Positions 37,287 to 49,578 of a DNA stretch of 64,000 nucleotides are shown piece by piece. The notes under the pieces are model-generated. The model had not been told where the DNA came from. It saw only the letters and a program-made list of their open reading frames with translations, and did no database searches. A program made the position numbers and the translations under genes. Source of the DNA: Sipunculus nudus. Taxonomy: Eukaryota; Annelida; Sipuncula; Golfingiida; Sipunculidae. The stretch's first letter is position 1. Each line of letters opens with the position of its first letter. The stretch is taken from assembly GCA_026874595.1 (NCBI GenBank), contig CM049310.1, positions 29,373,058-29,437,057 of the forward strand, given 5' to 3'.

Positions 37287-38420
37287 ATTAGCTCAGCTGA
37301 CTTTCAGTTACGCTGGGCTATAGCTATGGGTCTTTGTCCGTCATCCTTCCATCTATTTGTCTGGCTGTCTGGCTGTCCAGCTGGCTGGCTGGCCGTTAGC
37401 AGGGCACAAATCATAGCCTTAAAGGTTAGGATCATGAACCCTATGCAGTCTTAGAGGTACTAAAATGATCTCCTTGCAAACCTGAAATCAGGTCACTGCA
37501 ACATATATTCTCAGGGTGAGTTACAGGGTGTGTTTGCACCCCCAGAATTAATTCTTTTAGCCAAAATTGTCATCCCAAACCTTCCATCTTTCACGTACAA
37601 CTCACCTACTAACAGGGAAAGAATCATAATTATTTTGAAGTCACAAGTTCAAAGGTCAAGGTCACACGACACATATCTTTGAAAAGCTTGTGGATGCATT
37701 TTAAGCCAAACCTTTAATTCCAATCCTTCGATCTTTTACATATGGCTCACCTATCATGTGTTAGAAGAATCCTATAGATTTTGAGGTCACAAGGTCAAAG
37801 GTCAAGGTCACAGGATCCACTTCTTTAAAAAGGTTGTGGACACATTTCAAGCTAGAATTTTCATTCCAAACCTTCCAGCACTGACAGGTTCTCTGCCAAC
37901 AGGGAAAAAGAATTGTTGATTGGAGGTCAAAGGTCAAGTTTACAGCAACCACTTCTTGAGTGAAGTCATTTTAAGGCAAACTTTTCAACCTATAACTTCC
38001 ATCTGTCATGTATGGCTAACCTACCAATAAGTGAAGAACCCTATTGATGTTGAGTTCAAAAGGTTAGAGGTCAAGGTCACAATACTAAATTGTTCCAAAT
38101 GCTTGTGAACATATTTCAAGCTAAATTGTTTATCCCAAACTTTCAGTCTTTCACATATGCCTCATCTATGCATCACTCAATTTGATTCAAATATATGTAT
38201 GGGTCTTTTTGTTTGAAGAAATAACTTATTGATTTTGGGGTCAGCTGGTCAGGAGGTTAAAGGTTGCAGATCAAAGTTATTCACACATTGGTTGCCAAGT
38301 GATTACTCCAGTTTTAAGTGGTTACCCATCACTTTAAAAAGAATCCAATTGATAAGGGGCAAAAGGCCAAGGTCATAGGTCAGGGATTGTCAAGATAAAA
38401 ACTTACTTTGTAGACCATCT
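37287..38420 (+). mobile_element. HINE-headed element with ~146-bp modules containing AGGTCA repeats
   Basis: Head TTAGCTCAGCTGACTTTCAG...CGCTGGGCTATAG, then CTGTCTGG repeats and GTTAGCAGGGCACAAATCAT. The body has five modules around CCCAAACCTTCCATCTTTCA (about 37570, 37717, 37863, 37985, 38130). These contain nuclear-receptor-like half-sites such as AGGTCAAAGGTCAAGGTCA (about 37793-37811). No typical HINE tail is visible, so the right boundary is approximate. Confidence 0.6.
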
Positions 38421-39039
38421 CTATTTTTTCTTGTATATATAACCATTGCACTCCAACTGGTACATCTCACTGTGTGCCCATAATTGTCAGTGACACTTGT
38501 GACATATGACTCCCTTTTGTATCAGCTCATGGTGTGATAAGGACATATTATTAGGGCATAACAAAAACACTGTTGCCAGACTGCTTTGGCAAGGCATTAA
38601 TACTATGAGAGTAAAGTGTTAAGGTTTAGCTACTGCTTTTTAAGATGATGGAAACATTTTGAAGTTTATTTCATGGAATCATACAATAAACTTCGTTTTC
38701 TAGATATCTGAATATTATTATACAAATCATCAGATATACCAGCAAGTGCTTGTTCTGATGGCTTTATTTGATTACAAGACTCTTAGTGATGCTTTCTGCA
38801 TTTCTTTTCTTTTCCTACCCTGTTGACCCTATTGAAAAGCAAGGTGATAATTAAAAAATATTGGACTTGCACTTTTTACATTTGCATGTCCATAAATTTG
38901 ATATGAGAGCTCTCCAACCTGATCATGCCTTTTGAATTGTTTTGGACATTCATAACTGTAACATTCTTTGGAATATAACTTGGAGCAATTGCCACAAGTT
39001 TGGTCTCTTATTGAAGGATGTGTGATATCAAATGTCAGA
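38421..39039. other. Unassigned DNA
   Basis: A minus-strand frame at 38829-39116 contains QTCGNCSKLYSKECYSYECPKQ (several Cys) but matches no zinc-finger pattern cleanly. Nothing is assigned. Confidence 0.35.
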
Positions 39040-39780
39040 CTTGTCAGTGTTGCATGGACGTCATCCGGACATCGGAGGATGGCGCCACGAAGTGGTGTGG
39101 CCGCCCCAGTTCCCACGCTTATGGATCCACCCCGCTATCAGTGACTACTGACGCGCTTTGAGAAACATAAAAACTATTCTTGGACCATTCAGTACTGGTT
39201 TTGCAGTTCTGCCGGCGCTATCGTTTCTCTCAAGCAAAACCACAAACTTCTGCGGTTTTCACCCATTGTTGAAAACCTATAAAACGAACTCGCCTGCAGT
39301 ACGAGGCGGGACTATTGACTTTACTACGCCACGTTACAGTTTTCCCCGGGGACCGTGACCGTGGGCTCTTGGTCCCCAAGCCCACGGAATGCCATGAACC
39401 ACGCCATGAACTTTATTATTTAAGAAGAGGAGAGACTTTGTTTGTTTGGTGCCACATGGATTAATACAGGACTTCAGTTTTGTGTGTGCCCGAATTATGT
39501 GTTGATGATGGACTTCAGTTTCTCGTATACCGGATTCAGTTAAGTATTTCGTTACAGTTCGTTATTTAGAGACTCAGTTTTCGTCAGAGACTTGGTTATA
39601 AATTACGTTATGTATTGACTATTATATTATTTGTGTATGAATGTAAATATTGTAATCTAGTAATATAGTACTGTTTTTGCACCCATATTTTGGTTACGTA
39701 TTCATTTGAAGAGAACGTGTCTGAGCATATGTGTTACGGTTCGGCCTGAGTTGTTTGGTGTGAAAAGGGACCGTAACATC
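39040..39780. other. GC/CpG-richer island with hairpins
   Basis: This stretch is markedly richer in CpG than its flanks. It contains a hairpin around 39358-39388 (CCGTGGG...CTTGG-tcc-CCAAG...CCCACGG) and an inverted pair TGTTACGGT...ACCGTAACA (about 39731-39776). TG...CA inverted ends of this form resemble LTR or foldback element ends, but no coding domain or second LTR was found. Confidence 0.4.
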
Positions 39781-42700
39781 AGAAATCCATTATGTCTGCA
39801 AGGTAGCCAGCTTAGTCATCCTTTTGCCAATGCAGTTTCTGTGACTTTTTTTCAATTTTTTTTGTCCCTTTTAGAGGATGTTTGTTGTTCAATTTCCAAC
39901 AAGGCCACCAGGAAGCCATCTTTAAATTCCTTTGGAACATATTATCTCAAGAACTATTTAAGTGAATGCAATGGGATGTATATTAATGTAATCTTGCATT
40001 GGGTCAAAGATTTCTTTATAAATATCACCATAATTTATGAAAGCTCAGTACAGTTGGCTTGTATTAAATAAAAAATAATACAGAAGCCCCTGTTTCACAA
40101 TAATTCTTGCATGGATTTCCTTGATTTTTTTATATATATTTTGATCTTATATTTGGCCTGTGTGGTATTCCTTTTGAGACTGACAGGTATCAAGCAAGCA
40201 TTGGGATTAGTTCCTTATAGCTCAATAGCCATACATTTTGCCTCAGGCCACCAGTTTACTGTGTTTTAACCAGACATATGTGATATATATTTTTGTCAAC
40301 ATAGAAAGTTTCAACAAAATTGGCATATAGGTTCTCCATCAATTTGACTGGAAGTTGTGAATCCCAGCCCATGCTTAAAAGACCTCATAAAATGTATAGC
40401 ATTATATACCCAGTGCAGCATTTTATCAAATATGATATGTTTTGATGAATGGTCTCTTTCATTGTTTAATATATTTCAACTTTGGTATAAAATTTAAATA
40501 AAAAAAATTGAGGTACTCTTCTTGTTAAGAGAGACCCCTATTTTTTCCTTGCTTACCACACATGTGTAGGTTGGGTCACGTGTGAAACAAATCTCGTGAT
40601 GATAAAATGTTACATTTGTCCAATATGCCCAGTGGTGGTCTCCTGATGATATAAAGTCACGCTTGTTCAATATGCCGAGTCAGGCATGCTGTGGCAGGAA
40701 GTGATTACTATAGCAGACGTGTTATCAAGCCAGTCCTCTGTATCTGTTGTAGTTTACTGAAGTTGGTCACATGACTCAGCCCGACAGCTCAGAGGGTTTT
40801 ACAATGGTTGTAACATTAATATTGCAGCTCAAAGCAAGCATTTTACTTCACTCATAAAACCATCCTGGCAGTCTTACAAAGAAACTCATGATAAATCAGG
40901 TTTAAAGTTTTTATCCTCTGTTTCAGTTAAGTAAGGGATGGAATGACTGGCTCTGTCTGTCTGTCTGTCTGTTAACAATTTCTATATGACACTATATCTC
41001 AAAAGGTTTTGCTCATGATTACCTCTCCTGAAAACATCAGGTGTATTTTATAGTTCTCCAGACCTGATTACATTTTGGTCACACTTGAATGAATTTTGGA
41101 TTTTGTATGACCTTAAATTCTAGTTTATCTTATAAGTTTATACACATTTTATATCAGTTGCAATATTTAAACAACTGTTTCACATACCCACTTCTAACTT
41201 CTCATACCCCATTTCTGATCATGAATGTGGCAAGTGTAATTCTAAATTAAACACAATTCATATGAATAGTAATATCTAAAACAACTATTTCTCGTACCCA
41301 TTTCTACTTATGAATATGACAAGTGTATCTTATGTTTCTATTAACCCAATTAGGTTTTGGTCACACTTGAATGATTTTTGGATTTAAAAAAAAAAATTTC
41401 AAGTGTATGTGATGCCATATCTCAAAAAGGTATACCAGTATTGGGATCCAACTCTTATTAAAAAGACCTGTGTCAGAGGAATCTCCTCAACTGATTGGGT
41501 GTCTGTGTTTTTTTGGTTTACTTCATTATTTTTATGAATTTTATATTTGTTATTTTTTCAGTTTTCTCATGCTTTTATATTTGCCAAAATACATACTTCT
41601 CACACTCTCATTTGGTTGGAGATTTTGTCCCCTGCTCATTTTCTAGCTTTTATTTCATTAATATATAACATTGGTATGCCTATATTAATCATATATCATT
41701 TGTATGGACACAACATCAGTAGCTACAGTAACACATCTTCCAGCACCACCCCATTATGCCTGTATGTCCTTATCAGTAGTGGCTGCAGTAGTAGAACTAA
41801 CTTAGTATAGCTGCATGACAACAGGGTTTTGATGATCTAAACATTTCTAGCCAATAAGTGGACATTTTCCCCGAATTTCACCCAGGACCCGTTGAAAGTA
41901 TGTTATCTTTTTCTTACTCAGTCCCACCCAGGCATACTGACAGACACCCGGTATGAAGGATGAAAACCTAACATAATGTCAGTGGTGCTTCCAATTTGGC
42001 CATATTTACTTAACTAGTAGCTTGCAATCCCACCTCATCACCTCCCTTACCAAAGAAAATTCATCTGTGAACTTTCGCACGAGCTTAACTTATAACTCTT
42101 AATGCACAGATGTTATACCTCATTGTTATATTTCATATATCTCCTATAGAAGTTGGATTTGGTTTTCTATTAGTATCTTTGTACTTTTGAATATTATCTG
42201 CTTTGAGTGTAGATTACCAATGTGCCCTTATCTGCTGTTTGTCAAATAATAAAGAACTCTTTATTGCTGCAAATCATGGCTTGAAAAAAGGTAAGTTATC
42301 AAGGACACACAGAGAGCACTACACGGGATGATGGAAGGTGACAATGAATATTTGCACCGCTATATGATGTGTTAGTATAATGCAGGATCATTGTCAGGAT
42401 GGCAAGGACATACTGTGTCATAATTGAGAGGTGTCTGCTAAATGATGACTGTATCAACTCAACAGTGTTACTGTTACTTGCAGATTGAGATTTAAATAGT
42501 AATAAAGTGATAAAAAAAAGTAATAAAGTAATAAATAAAAAAAATAATAATAAATAAAAAATAGTAAAAATAAAGTAATAAACTTAAAGGATTACACAAT
42601 GTGGACATCATCATTAAAACTCTTCAGTATTTATCAGATTAAATCTGTAGTAATCATTGTGAGAATTTCATTCTGTAAGATAATCCTAACCTTAAACCCT

Positions 42701-42854
42701 TCATGTATAGTCTCTGAGATTATTATTTCCCTAGATTGAATAATAAATTCACCTGATGCTTAGTATTACCATGCTAATAAAATTTCTTAAATTTAGCTTA
42801 ATAACCGGAGAAACAAGTTGAGATGAACATCATGCTCCAGAGAGAGTTTGTTGA
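39781..42854. other. Unassigned AT-rich DNA
   Basis: Several chance-length frames (121 codons at 39706-40071; 87 at 41547-41810) lack recognisable domains. A/T-rich simple sequence of TAATAAA type lies at about 42500-42585. No splice-supported exon. Confidence 0.4.
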
Positions 42855-43463
42855 CTAAGTTCCTGAGAACAATGTAATAATACTCACCAAGGACGAGATA
42901 TGTATAGCACTCTCACATATATAGCCAGTCTGACATTTCCAGTCAGTCTCCCTGGAAGACATCCATCCCATGAACTTGAGTTTGGCTACAGGTCTTCTTG
43001 TTTTGGATGTTACAATCAGCGGAGAGGATCTGTGCCGACTTGCGTTGCGTGTTGTATTGATCTGCTGGACCACTGGGCTGGTGAAGTCTTCTGCTTCACT
43101 TTGTCCGTAATTGGATCAATACAAGGATACAGGGAAAGCAGGGCCAGTCATTTTGGGGAGGTTCTGGGTCCTCGCTGAGCCATGGGTGATCTTTGATATG
43201 TTATTCAAATACCCAGACTGAGGGCTGGATATCGCCAAAGAAAGTCCCACCATGCTGAGCTGGTATTGATTTGTGTTTGCTTCTGGATCGCCAGTATCGA
43301 GAGTTTGTTTGCCTTTTATGCGTAAAATAGTGTTTGCCCATTCCCAGGATCCATTGCAGCTCTCATTAGAATCATGAATAGCCTGGGTAATAAGGGTATA
43401 ATGGCCTTCACCAAACCTGTTTTTGGATTTTATAGTGTTTAAGCCTTTCCAGAAGTATCCCAT
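42855..43463 (-). CDS. Unidentified minus-strand frame of 203 codons with one internal TGA (possible exons)
   Basis: The frames 43463-43116 and about 43115-42855 are in the same phase and separated only by one TGA (43118-43116). The upstream part contains FGEGHYTLITQAIHD and SCNGSWEWANT. The downstream part contains NTTRNASRHRSSPL and DWKCQTGYICES. A strong donor (TTG|GTGAGTA) falls at about 42890, which would end an exon after HISSL. Two N-glycosylation sequons and Cys residues suggest a secreted or lumenal protein, but no family is recognised. Alternatives: two exons with a very short intron removing the TGA, a pseudogene with one nonsense mutation, or chance. Confidence 0.35.
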
Positions 43464-44599
43464 TAATATTAATGTGTCAAAAAATCATTAAAATACAGAC
43501 TTATACAGCATAGATTCAGGAATTTATGGGCTAAAGCTTCATTTTTTGTGTGATAAATTTTTGTGGGGTATTATCAGATTCTGAAAAATGTTGTACTCCT
43601 TCATATGATCCTTTATATTCCACTCAGTAAAAAAGTGAGAAAAATTTAGAAGTTTAGCTTTTTTATACTGGAAAGCAATTTTCTGTATTCCCAGTAAAGT
43701 CAAAGTCAGGATATTTGAATTAAAACCCATCAGGCAGCCATTTGGGAAAAAACATGGAATTCAGAATTCATGCTATGAAAAGGACTATTGAGAAATGATA
43801 ATGAAAAAGATTTTAAGACGATGAACAGCTAAAAATGAATAGCAAGTTTACTGATTTTTTTGTTTGTTTTCTATCTATTTCATGAAAGAATGCCTTGTAT
43901 GTGTCACTGTTTGTTTTGAATAATAAAAATAATATTTCATGATGACGGATTCAAGGTTTTTCTTGCTGGATGTTGAAAGGATGCAGGAAAAACCAAGACA
44001 TCCAAAAGTTTGGATTCAGAAAATCATAAAAACCGGTGAGGTAGGTAAAAACATCACCAGATTTTAATTGAATCCAAGCAAGATCTTATCACAGCAGTAA
44101 CAGCACTGATGTTTTGTATGGCTACTGAATAGAAGTGTCACATCAGAAATTTTAAATATGCTGTTGGTAAAAGCTTATGTTTATGGTTTATGTTTATGGT
44201 TTGTCTTTCTTTTCGTCCTGATGAGTGAAAGACATACTTCAAGAGAATAAGTAAAAAGTTAAGCTGAAACCTGAACCAGTACTTAGATTTGGTTGGGTCT
44301 TTTGTCTTAGAAGCGAGTTTAACTTTATCCTGTGATCAAAGTTAACAAAAACATTTGTCTTGTTGTTAGACAAGAATATGCCTATTTCTGGCTTTTGGAA
44401 AATGATGGCTTTTTGGGCATTCCAGGTTCTATTACCATTAACATATAACATCATGAAAATCTTCTCAAGAGGGTAACTGGTCAAACTGTTTTCAAGCTGT
44501 GGGGTTTGAATGTCTCCATGCAGCTTTAGTCTGCTGAGCATAGTAACCCAGGGGTCATTTGTATGTCTGACACGAACTATTTAGAATATATTGGCTCTA
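43464..44599. other. Unassigned DNA with minus-strand frame and HINE tail remnant
   Basis: A 100-codon minus-strand frame (44239-44541) contains MMLYVNGNRTWNAQK and NFDHRIKLNSLL; the family is unknown. On the plus strand at about 44530-44563, CTGCTGAGCATAGTAACCCA, then GGGGTCATTTG, resembles a decayed HINE tail, so part of this frame may be transposon-derived. Confidence 0.35.
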
Positions 44600-44830
44600 G
44601 AATAGAATGCTCTCCAGCCTGATGTTCTCATTTCATCTTTTACGGTGTTAGTTTATCTATCCTGATGTTCCTATTTCATCATTTTCTATGTTTATTCATC
44701 CAGCCTGATGTTCTTATTTCATATTTTCTGTGTAAGCTCTTCTATCCTGATGTTTTTATTTCATCATTTTCTATCTTAGTTCATCTAGCCTGATCTTATT
44801 TCATCTTGTTCTATTTTAGATGTGGGTTTA
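44600..44830 (+). repeat. ~57-bp minisatellite, 4-5 copies
   Basis: Units share AGCCTGATGTTCTTATTTCAT and TTTTCTATGTTTATTCATC with many changes. Confidence 0.75.
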
Positions 44831-44934
44831 TTTATTGAGTTGAACTGTGAAGTTCATATGCCCTCATATACATGCTCTATCATCCTAGTATCTGCCCTGT
44901 GACTTTCTTTTCATGACCTACAGTAACTGATGTA

Positions 44935-45165
44935 AATGACATATAGTTCAGTTTATATTACACTCAGATTTTAGTCTATCAACTCAGTGGTGATCATATT
45001 AATTCTGTGAGGATAGATATGTAATGACCCTCTCCAATCTTACTGTATGTAATTAACATAGCTGAGTTTATTTTACTCAGGGATTTTAGTGTAGCTCCGC
45101 GACGATCATATTGATTCTTTGAGTACAGATATGCGTTGACTCTTTGCTATCTTACTGCATCATGT
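44935..45165 (+). repeat. ~120-bp tandem duplication
   Basis: Two diverged copies share the order GTTTAT...TTAC(A)CTCAG, GATTTTAGTCTA/GTA, GATCATATTAATTCT/GATTCT, GATATG and ATCTTACTG. Confidence 0.6.
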
Positions 45166-45599
45166 TACAGGTCCTGAAGCACAAATATTCACACAGAGCC
45201 TTGTATTATTGATTTTAATCTTGTGGAAGCCACAGCTGTGCTTGGTATTTCTTTTAGGAGCTTTAGTTGCAATAGCTAATGTAGGGATGGGTTTTCCTAT
45301 GGATGAGGATACTAGCATTTTCGGGCAGAATAAAAGCAGCCAGTGGTGTCTTTGTGAAGTATTTTTAGCTCAGTCAATGAAGTTGGAGGGAGGGATGTTA
45401 TCAACCTTATTATCTCCCTTTTATTTTTGTCTGCTTGTCTTTCCAGTTGTTTGTTTATAACAAACCTCATACTTTATTAATGGATTTCAAATTATTTCTT
45501 TTGGACAGATGAGCCTTGCAGAAATATAAGAGTCATATGAGTTTTGAGACAGAATCCAGTTGAGTTGACTTTGTGTGTGTTTTTACCTTTTGTGAAATA
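45166..45599. other. Unassigned DNA
   Basis: A frame of 83 codons at 45209-45460 has two hydrophobic stretches but no recognised family or splice support. Confidence 0.35.
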
Positions 45600-45830
45600 G
45601 AGACCAGCTATTCTTAGCCATGGTGTAGTAGAGACCAGCTTATCTGAGCCATGGTGTCGTAGAGACCAGCTAATCTGAGCCATGGTGTAGTAAGAGACCA
45701 GCTAATCTGAGCCATGGTGCAGTAGAGACCATTTAATCTGAGCCATGGTATAGTAGAGACCAGCTAATCTGTGCCATGGTGTAGTAGAGACCAGCTTATC
45801 TGAACCATCGCGTAGTAGAGACCATCAACA
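45600..45830 (+). repeat. 31-bp minisatellite, about 7 copies
   Basis: Unit GAGACCAGCTAATCTGAGCC followed by ATGGTGTAGTA; copies differ at a few bases. Confidence 0.9.
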
Positions 45831-48800
45831 GGTCTTTAAAAATAAAAAAAAAAGGTTTTGTACTCACCATTTGCAATTTTTTTTATCTGTTTTACCATTT
45901 CCTTTAAATCTGAAGGAAAATTGCACAGGAAAGACCTTAAACTCCACATTTTATGACTACCATAGATCATTCAGATAAATACTATAAAATCACTCCATAA
46001 ATACTTTTTATATAATCATTTGCCAGTGTTTGTGATCATGTATAATTCTGTTACATCAATCCCTGGACATTGAAGCATGTTAACAAGTGAGGTCTTAAAT
46101 ATTTTAACAGGGTCCTTAAAAATTTCATGACATTTCTTCTGTATAGGAACAGCTTTGTTTAAATATGAAGCTGCTTTTTCATGTCTCACTCCGTGATCTA
46201 TTGAGCTTTACGCATTGTCTGTCATCAGTTGCCATGACAACAGCAAACCAGACAGCTTTGATGTTAAAAAATTAAGATCATGATTATGGTCATCCCAGTT
46301 TTGATCATGTAAGATGATCCGGCGCTTTAGAAAACCCAAAAAGTCCATTGCATGTTACCATGGCATTTTGTGTATTTATTCCACTCAGCAGAGAGTCCCA
46401 GTGGAAAGTGTGGGGGTGGCAGTGGGTGCTGTATCAACAATCATGTAACAAAGTCCAAAGGTGACCTGGTGGTCAGGCAGCTAGACTATGTAGCAGAAGG
46501 TTGCTGACCAGTTTGAACCATGCAGGAGCCTTAAAGGGACATGATCAGGAGCAATATTATGCCTATTCATTCACACTATCAGTTAAGTTTTGCTTTATAC
46601 AAGTGTTTCCCAGCAAAACCATCCCAGCACACAGTCTTGGTGCCATAGGGCTGTTTAACACTTCCTTATGGCTGAGTGTTGGTAAACACAGTCCACGTCT
46701 GCCTGTTTACCAAAACAAGGCCCCAGGACCAGAGGTCGGATTGTGAGATCCAATACACAATGTTTCAGCCAGAGGGAACATGTATTACCTTTTTTGGCCC
46801 ATATCAGTCAGGGCATCTCCTGATTGACACATGTTGTGGCCCAGGTGATACATGCGCTGTGTTTTTGTTGAGAGCTATGATCGGACTGGGTCCACTTTTT
46901 AAACACTCATTTACAGGAGTAAGAAAACAGTTAAAGGGTAATATTTTGGCACTTATACATTTATTTTAAAGGGAAGAAGCTACTATTCATGTTAATTCAA
47001 CATGCTTTATAGGTGATTAGGCTCCTTTAAATTCATACAGGTAAAATCTCTACAGAGCCTCAGAGATTATCTGTGATGTTTTAATGACAGGTGATATTTA
47101 ATAATGGCAAGATATTATGATCATGTGGTTGCCGTCATCACAGGCCCTTATAATCAGAAGTAAGACTTGTTTGAAGCCCCATTGTCACATGTTACATGCA
47201 TATTATCTATAAATAAACCATGGTCACATGTAACATGTTATCTATAGATAAAATGAAGGTGTGATTTTCAAGGAAATGTAACCATTTCCAAACTGGGATC
47301 AAAATGCAAGAACTAAGCTGTTGATTAAAGAAAGTTTTGACTACAGCAGTTTGATAAGCACAGAGTTACTCACATTGTTACTATTTACCCTTAATATTCA
47401 GCTGTTAAATGTGAGGAATGAAGCTGCGAAATCACATGCCTTTATCCACATTAAATTAACATCTCCTATTTCATGTCTTGCCATTTCCATATCCTGTAAT
47501 ACAGATAATCAGTCCTCATAATAAAACTAATGACAATACCCATGTGTGAAAACTAGATATCACTTAATCTTATTTTTCATATATCTTATTTGCTGGGTTC
47601 TCCATTATAATAAATGCAGGGAATAACATGGCTGGTTGACATGGTGATGACGCCTGCACTTTGGTGTCTGTTCTTTAACATTTCCTCTGGTGGAATAAAT
47701 AAATGAATAAATTATTGACGGGGTAATATTAAGACAGTGGGCTGCATGTAGTGATTTATTTATTTAATATTAATGTTTTCTGTTACATGAAATCACTGTC
47801 TCAATGTCTAAGAAAACAGTGTACACATTTTAACATATATTTTGATTTACACAGATTATCCTGCAACTGAAAAAAAAAATTATAAAAAACACAAAGAAGT
47901 TAATATATGAAAAAGTAAGAATTTTTCATTTTATTAGTAGCTGTTGAAACAGAACATGAAAGTATAAAAAAGTGAGAACTTATGATTTATGAGTAACTGT
48001 TTATATATTGTGCTGTTTTTCAATCATCCCACGTGACAGCAAGAAATTGGTATTAAAGAAAAGGTTTGTTGAGATCAAATTTACTTCCTATGACATAGCA
48101 GACTAATTTTATAGTATTACACAAGAAGAGAAGCTGCCATGCCTGGAGTTTTATATGTGCATTAAGAAAAGTGGCAGAAAATCTTCCAAGTGTCAACTGG
48201 ATCAGTGTTTTAGGCTTAATTTCTTCAGAGCGTATAAGACTTAGTTTTTTCCAGAAGGCTGAAGTGTTAGAATGAGCATGTGCAGTGTCTGGGGATGCTA
48301 TTTTTGGAAGCCAGCTTGCATGATCTCTGCTGTTTAACCCTAAATGAGTCTGTTGTGAATAAAGGGACTGAGAGTAGACTCGTATATGCTGGTCATTACT
48401 GTCAGGCTCACGTGATACTAATGTCACGTGTTTTACTGAAAATGTCAGGCGATGGTTAAAGCAAGATTGCCACAGGCTGTGAAAGAGTTTACAAATTCCA
48501 TCTGTAATTTAAATTATTAATTCATCAAAGTGCTGTATTTTCCAGTAAGTTGCTCATGTATGACAAGATACTTTCAGAACAGAATATGTTAAATAATATT
48601 TAGTACTGTTATTTGGTTTTCACTCCTGCATAGTGCTGAACCGTGCTTTATACCCCCTATACAGCTGGCTGGACAGTTTACTATATGTGCTCTTAGTTAA
48701 TTTATTTAAAGTACATTTTGTTTTCACAATTGTAGGAATATGTGAATGTTGTTCATTGTTTTACCATCTGACAGGAGACTAAAATCTCATTAATCACTCA

Positions 48801-49578
48801 GTTGGTCATGTGACCAAAAAGTATTTATCTTCTGATTTGAGATTATTAACCACTGTCCATTTTCCCTTGCATGCAGACGGTTGGGGCTGCTTACTAAGAT
48901 ATTCGGGTGAATGTTATAAAAAGATTACCATATTCAGGCCAGGTTACATTCAGAGTCTAATTTTACTTAACTTTGAAACCAGAAATCAGAAGTTGTTGTT
49001 ACATGACAGTAATAAAATGAAATGTGTTTTGGCTGAAGAGTATTTTATAAGATCATCAACAGCTGAGCCCATGCATTGCTGATGTTACCTGGTTAGTAAC
49101 AGATGTGTGTGGTTAAAAGATTTTCAACACCATCACTAGACATTCTTCATGTAGATCTGTTGTATGGAATTCTTACAAATTAAATCTGATGAGAAACATG
49201 TTAAAAAAACCAACTATGCTGAATATATGAAGATTACATGATACTAGCATTATAATTAAACTATTTCTGCTGATCGGGTGGGTAGAATGTCACAAGTGTA
49301 GATCAACAAGTTGGGAGGCGTGGGTTTGTAGACGTGACAGTTGTGGATGTCTTCCCACACCAGACATGCATCCAGAATATTTATTAAAATAGTTGAGAAT
49401 ATATCAGGGATATAGTTTCTGGTATTGCCAGTGGGTTGGCCGGTTTTGTTCATCTCACTGGTGTCAGTGTTATTCAAGTGTCTTGCGACAACCTTTTGTG
49501 GTGAACACCTGTAGTCTATGTCTGAAGAATTCATATCATTTCAGTCAACCTGTGTTAGCTGACTCAGATTAGTATTTT
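45831..49578. other. Unassigned DNA with candidate minus-strand frames
   Basis: Two minus-strand frames look protein-like. The one at 48053-48427 (124 codons) follows a TTTTCAG acceptor-like site, with an AATAAA signal ~120 bases past the stop. The one at 49256-49534 (92 codons) follows a CTTCAG site and contains NKTGQPTGN and YIPDIFSTIL. Neither matches a family I know. One 124-codon frame is about what chance predicts in 64 kb at this composition, so no gene is called. Confidence 0.35.

Noticed and set aside
43116-43118. In-frame TGA as a selenocysteine codon
   Set aside because: No SECIS-like structure was recognised and the protein family is unknown; an intron or nonsense mutation is simpler.
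45209-45460. TTTTAG followed by GAGCTTTAGTTGCAA as a DDX31 ELALQ exon
   Set aside because: The frame that would give EL-LQ has stop codons at once, so it is not the missing exon.
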